Origin: Acidobacteriota bacterium
Lineage (GTDB): Bacteria > Acidobacteriota > Vicinamibacteria > Marinacidobacterales > SMYC01
DNA: 9,151 nt
NCBI GenBank assembly: GCA_029263435.1
Contig: JAJCXL010000294.1
Coordinates: forward strand, 1-9,151
Direction: 5' to 3'
The position numbers and the translations under genes are program-made. Below are positions 6,536 to 9,151 of this stretch, piece by piece. How positions within the stretch are numbered: the first letter of the stretch is position 1; each line of letters begins with the position of its first letter. The notes under the pieces were generated by a model. The model saw only the letters and a list, made by a program, of their open reading frames with translations, made no database searches and was not told the origin of the DNA.

Positions 6536-6887
6536 AAGCTTCCCTGAAGAGCTCATAGTTCTGTCGGATATACAGATTGTTGGAGTCAATCTCCAGAGCT
6601 CGCTCGTACTCGTCGTTCGCGCGATCGAACTCTCCGGATTGCTCGTAGGCGACGGCGAGATTATTTCTGGCGCTGGCATTGCGAGGGTCGAGCTCGACGG
6701 CTTTTTCCCAGCGGTAGATGGCTTCACGCCACAAGCCTCGCTGCGCGACATTGATGCCGAAGGCAACCTGCGCTTTGGATTCATCCTCGCGCTCATCGAA
6801 AGCAAGGGTTGCCGGCGCGAGAGCCACCGGCGCGACGACCAGGCTCAACAGAAGGAGACGTTGCAACAGATGCACGTTTAAGGACAA
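6492..6887 (-). CDS. Small periplasmic TPR protein
   Basis: The 131-residue product has a signal peptide with the hydrophobic run LLLLSLVVAPVALAPATLA (11-29), probably cut before FDERED. Two tetratricopeptide repeats follow at about 38-71 and 72-105; the second shows the classic N-L-A..Y...G....A...Y..AL..D pattern and ends EIDSNN. A partial third helix (106-120) and a basic tail come last. TPR proteins are scaffolds for protein-protein contacts, so this is probably a periplasmic adaptor; there is no sign of an enzyme. The start is TTG at 6887, with GAGG (6893-6896) five bases upstream. A GTG at residue 5 is possible but too far from that site. Its end overlaps the following lipoprotein gene, suggesting coupled translation and a shared task. 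Confidence 0.85.
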   Translation of the reverse strand: MSLNVHLLQRLLLLSLVVAPVALAPATLAFDEREDESKAQVAFGINVAQRGLWREAIYRWEKAVELDPRNASARNNLAVAYEQSGEFDRANDEYERALEIDSNNLYIRQNYELFREAYERKKRTDRRSSQN

Positions 6888-6903
6888 ATCTACCTCAGAT
6901 TTA

Positions 6904-6909
6904 ATTCTA
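6904..6909 (-). promoter_or_regulatory. Possible -10 element of the TPR gene
   Basis: The minus strand reads TAGAAT, the same hexamer as in the strong rplU promoter, 16 bases before the TTG start. The region 16-18 bases upstream does not resemble TTGACA, so the promoter is weak, activator-dependent or not real. Transcription would begin near 6897, just before the ribosome site. Confidence 0.35.
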
Positions 6910-6923
6910 ATCTCGAGAGGTTA

Positions 6924-6940
6924 CATCACCCTCTGTGATG
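6924..6940. repeat. Inverted repeat CATCAC-N5-GTGATG upstream of the TPR gene
   Basis: Exact 6-bp arms (6924-6929 and 6935-6940) flank five bases, just upstream of the putative TAGAAT of the leftward genes. This is where the -35 region would be expected, so it could be an operator or activator site. No factor can be named. Confidence 0.3.
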
Positions 6941-7101
6941 CAGGCGGCACCGTTATGGTAGCCCAGCCCCCAGGGGTTCGCAAGAATCAACGCGAACGCG
7001 GCGATCCGTTCTTTTTGGACTCGGACGAGGAGTCTCGGCCTCATTTTTTTCGTCCTCCGATACTGACGGGCTCTCATCGCGTTGAGCCCGGATTGTCCGC
7101 G

Positions 7102-7109
7102 AAAGGAGG
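7102..7109 (+). promoter_or_regulatory. Strong Shine-Dalgarno of dprA
   Basis: AAAGGAGG lies four bases before the ATG at 7114, an extended match to the 16S tail. It fixes the dprA start and contrasts with topA downstream, which has no such site. Confidence 0.85.
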
Positions 7110-7113
7110 CTGA

Positions 7114-8202
7114 ATGTCTGTGAATCAAACAACAAGAGACGAGCGCGTCGCTGCGTGGGCGATCCAGACGATGCGGGGCGTCCCGTGGTTGGAACGGGTC
7201 GGACGGGTCCGGAAAGCAGGAAGTTGCACCCAAGCGATGGCCGATTTTCCGGGCGCTGACAGGCGGGTCGAGTCCGCGCGGGAAAGCCTGTCCCGGGTAG
7301 AGCAAGCAGGATTTCGAGTGCTGTGCTGGTCCGAGGCGGATTACCCCCGCTTGTTGAGAGCGATAGTCGATCCACCCCTGGTCTTGAGCGTCTGGGGCGA
7401 GCTGCGGGCGACGGACGCGCTCGCCATCGCTATCGTCGGTTCGCGCACCGCGACCCGCTACGGACGAGAGATGAGCCACCGCCTCGCTTCCGAGCTCGCT
7501 CAGGCGGGTCTCACTATCATTAGCGGGCTCGCGCGAGGGATCGACAAGCAAGCGCACGAAGGCGCCCTCGACGCGGGCGGACGCACGATTGCCGTGCTCG
7601 GCTCGGGACTCTTGGACGTCTATCCTCGTGAACATCGCAAGCTGGCCGAGCGCATCGCGGCTCGGGGAGCCGTCATCTCCGAGCTCCCCCTCGACGAGCC
7701 TCCGCGCGGGCAGAACTTCCCACGCCGCAATCGCATCATCACTGGAGCCGCGCTCGGTACCGTGGTGGTCGAGGCCACTCTCAAGAGCGGCTCCCTCGTC
7801 TCCGCTCGCATGGCTTTGGAGCAAGATCGCGAAGTCTTCGCGGTGCCCGGCCCGGCGCTGGCGCCGAACAGCTCCGGGGTGCACGCGTTGATTCGAGACG
7901 GTGCCACCCTCGTCACCCGGGGAGAAGACATCATCGAGGAGCTCCGGCCTGAGCTGCGCGAGCTCTTGGCCCGCCGCCCCCTGTCGGTCGGTGAGGCCCC
8001 CGCGCCGCGCCGGCGCCCCTCCGATCCCACGGAGACGCGGCTCATCGAGACGTTGAAAGACGCGCCGGAGGGCCTGGGGCTCGACCACCTCGTGGAACGC
8101 GCTCGGATTCCCACCCCACAGGCCCTCGCCGCCCTCGGACGGCTCGAGGTCAAAGGCGTCCTTTGGAGCCTCCCGGGAGGGGTCTTTCAGCTCAAGCCGT
8201 GA
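7114..8202 (+). CDS. dprA: DNA-processing protein DprA (Smf)
   Basis: DprA binds incoming single-stranded DNA in the cytoplasm and loads RecA during natural transformation. It is also widespread in bacteria not known to be competent. The 362-residue product has an N-terminal helical region, then the Rossmann-like DprA core. Visible motifs are YPRLL (77-81), IVGSRTATRYG (107-117), SGLARGID (137-144), FPRRNRIITG (202-211), SGSL (225-228) and VPGP (244-247). In the loop usually written G-T-N-x-L-I-x-x-G-A it reads GVHALIRDGA (255-264), with His in place of Asn. A C-terminal winged-helix-like domain (about 304-360) is present. Length and order are normal. topA follows 113 bases later in the same direction, a common bacterial pairing. 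Confidence 0.96.
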   Translation: MSVNQTTRDERVAAWAIQTMRGVPWLERVGRVRKAGSCTQAMADFPGADRRVESARESLSRVEQAGFRVLCWSEADYPRLLRAIVDPPLVLSVWGELRATDALAIAIVGSRTATRYGREMSHRLASELAQAGLTIISGLARGIDKQAHEGALDAGGRTIAVLGSGLLDVYPREHRKLAERIAARGAVISELPLDEPPRGQNFPRRNRIITGAALGTVVVEATLKSGSLVSARMALEQDREVFAVPGPALAPNSSGVHALIRDGATLVTRGEDIIEELRPELRELLARRPLSVGEAPAPRRRPSDPTETRLIETLKDAPEGLGLDHLVERARIPTPQALAALGRLEVKGVLWSLPGGVFQLKP

Positions 8203-8315
8203 GGGTATCGGCAGAGTCCCGGCTCGGCTCGAGACCCGGTGGCGCCCTCGGGCCTTTCGGATCCCATAAAGCGGACTTGCTTTCGGCCGATGCATGTTTT
8301 GGCTACACTAATCCC
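8203..8315 (+). other. dprA-topA intergenic region
   Basis: These 113 bases are GC-rich at first and contain no hairpin with a T-run that I would call a terminator. The last 40 bases become AT-richer and carry the possible topA -10 element. No open frame with a ribosome site is visible. Confidence 0.5.
8304..8309 (+). promoter_or_regulatory. Possible -10 element placing topA transcription start at its ATG
   Basis: TACACT (consensus TATAAT, two mismatches) ends six bases before the topA ATG. A start six to seven bases downstream would coincide with the ATG and make the mRNA leaderless. The nearest -35-like element, TTGCTT at 8277-8282, is 21 bases away, longer than the usual 17. The call depends on the spacing to the ATG and the absence of a Shine-Dalgarno. 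Confidence 0.4.
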
Positions 8316-9151
8316 ATGGCGAAATCGCTAGTCATCGTTGAGTCCCCCGCGAAAGCGAAGACTATCAACAAGTTCCTGGGACGGAACTACATCGTCCGAG
8401 CTTCCATGGGGCACGTGCGCGACCTCCCCAAGAGCAAGCTGGGTGTCGACGTCGAGCACGGCTTCATTCCGGACTACGTGGTGATCCCGAAAAAGAAGAA
8501 GGTCCTGCTGGAGCTCAAGAGCGAAGCGAAGAAGGCGGATACGATCTACCTCGCACCTGACCCGGATCGCGAAGGAGAGGCCATCAGCTTCCATCTCGCT
8601 GAAGAGCTCAGCGCCAAAGGCACCAAGATTCACCGCATCCTCTTTAATGAGATCACGAAGAAGGCGATTCAAGACGCGATCCAAAATCCGCTGGAGATCG
8701 ACAAGGACAAAGTCGACGCGCAGCAGGCCCGTCGCGTCCTCGACCGACTGGTGGGCTATCAAATCTCCCCGCTCTTGTGGGACAAGGTGCGGCGCGGTCT
8801 CTCCGCAGGGCGGGTGCAGTCCGTCGCGCTTCGTATCGTGTGCGAGCGTGAGCGCGAGATCCAAGCGTTCGAGTCGGAAGAGTATTGGTCGATCCACACT
8901 CAGCTGGAAGCGGCAGCTCCGCCCTCGTTCGAAGCCAAGCTCTCCAAAGCGGACGGCAAGAACATCGAGCTGAAGGACGAGACCACTTCGATGAAGGTGG
9001 TCGAAGAGCTCGAAAAACTTCCTTTCGAAGCGGCGAAGGTCACGGCGAAGGAGAGACGGCGCAATCCGGTACCGCCGTTCATCACGAGCAAGCTTCAGCA
9101 AGAAGGCGCCCGTAAGCTCGGCTTCACCGCCAAGCGCACGATGATGGTCGC
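8316..9151 (+). CDS. topA: DNA topoisomerase I, N-terminal part (runs off the window)
   Basis: Type IA topoisomerase that relaxes negative supercoils through a transient 5'-phosphotyrosyl break. The 278 codons visible start MAKSLVIVESPAKAKTI, the standard TopA N-terminus, with the catalytic glutamate E9. The Toprim metal motif DPDREGEA (82-89) supplies D82, D84 and E86. GLSAGRVQSVA (161-171) and the ARRVLDRLVGYQISPLLW segment (138-155) are also family hallmarks. The frame is open to the last base, ending in KRTMMV. The active-site tyrosine and the C-terminal zinc-finger or basic domains lie beyond the edge. The ATG gives the canonical N-terminus, but no Shine-Dalgarno precedes it. Confidence 0.97.
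   Translation, partial: MAKSLVIVESPAKAKTINKFLGRNYIVRASMGHVRDLPKSKLGVDVEHGFIPDYVVIPKKKKVLLELKSEAKKADTIYLAPDPDREGEAISFHLAEELSAKGTKIHRILFNEITKKAIQDAIQNPLEIDKDKVDAQQARRVLDRLVGYQISPLLWDKVRRGLSAGRVQSVALRIVCEREREIQAFESEEYWSIHTQLEAAAPPSFEAKLSKADGKNIELKDETTSMKVVEELEKLPFEAAKVTAKERRRNPVPPFITSKLQQEGARKLGFTAKRTMMV

Larger units (their letters stand above)
6888..7113. other. Divergent intergenic region between the TPR gene and dprA
   Basis: These 226 bases hold the control region of the leftward envelope genes and of rightward dprA. They contain TAGAAT for the TPR gene and the inverted repeat CATCAC/GTGATG. They also contain GTTCGC (6976-6981) with GCGAAC (6992-6997), a seven-T run at 7044-7050 preceded only by weak stems, and AAAGGAGG before dprA. 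A 52-codon frame (6955-7113, plus strand) ends in the TGA directly before the dprA ATG. Its codon third positions are not clearly GC-biased, so I do not call it a gene. No clear dprA promoter was found. Confidence 0.5.

Noticed and set aside
6536..6805. 90-residue N-terminal extension of the lipoprotein frame
   Set aside because: It lies entirely within the TPR gene in another frame, has shadow-like Ser/Pro-rich composition and would bury the signal peptide.
7016..7050. Possible terminator ending in seven T before dprA
   Set aside because: The available stems are only 4-5 bp, and the longer one is about ten bases away from the T-run. No plus-strand gene upstream needs terminating.
8241..8260. 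GC-rich GCCC/GGGC repeat after dprA as a terminator
   Set aside because: The loop would be only two bases and just three T follow, so it does not meet terminator geometry.
6907..8295. 462-codon open frame on the minus strand opposite dprA
   Set aside because: It is the antisense mirror of dprA in GC-rich DNA. It has low-complexity composition and no recognisable domain, while dprA shows all family motifs and a strong ribosome site.
8328..9101. 257-codon minus-strand frame opposite topA
   Set aside because: It is the mirror of topA, whose Toprim motif and N-terminus are unambiguous on the plus strand.

Overview
The window looks like a chromosomal housekeeping segment from a high-GC Gram-negative bacterium. 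The envelope proteins (a C-terminal Omp85-type barrel ending in Phe, a lipoprotein and a signal-peptide TPR protein) imply an outer membrane. The HExxH peptidase / TolB-like propeller / barrel fusion suggests Acidobacteriota or a similar phylum, but that placement is an inference and not firm. There is no sign of phage, transposon, integron, CRISPR, tRNA or rRNA.

Layout. (1) 37-2407, minus strand: a four-gene unit read right to left, rplU (L21), rpmA (L27), obgE and nadD. It is driven by a near-consensus sigma70 promoter at 2432-2460 (TTGACA, 17 nt, TAGAAT). Genes are 3 nt apart (rplU/rpmA), 89 nt apart (rpmA/obgE, with an 8-bp inverted repeat) or overlap as ATGA (obgE/nadD). (2) 2533-6887, minus strand: three exported proteins in one direction. 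They are a small periplasmic TPR protein, a lipoprotein with a CsgG/LpoB-like N-terminal pattern whose start overlaps the TPR gene by 44 nt, and a 1001-residue outer-membrane protein that joins a gluzincin-type zinc peptidase, a WD40/TolB-like propeller and an Omp85-type barrel. (3) 6888-7113: a divergent intergenic region with several short inverted repeats. (4) 7114-9151, plus strand: dprA (DNA uptake/recombination mediator), then the first 278 codons of topA (topoisomerase I), which runs off the window.

The ribosomal/Obg/NAD unit and the dprA-topA pair are ordinary bacterial neighbourhoods. The least described part is the three-gene envelope unit, whose members may form one outer-membrane machine; this rests on direction, overlap and shared export signals only. 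Regulatory points of note are TTG starts on rplU and the TPR gene, a possibly leaderless topA, and a hairpin leader with a duplicated arm before the large outer-membrane gene.
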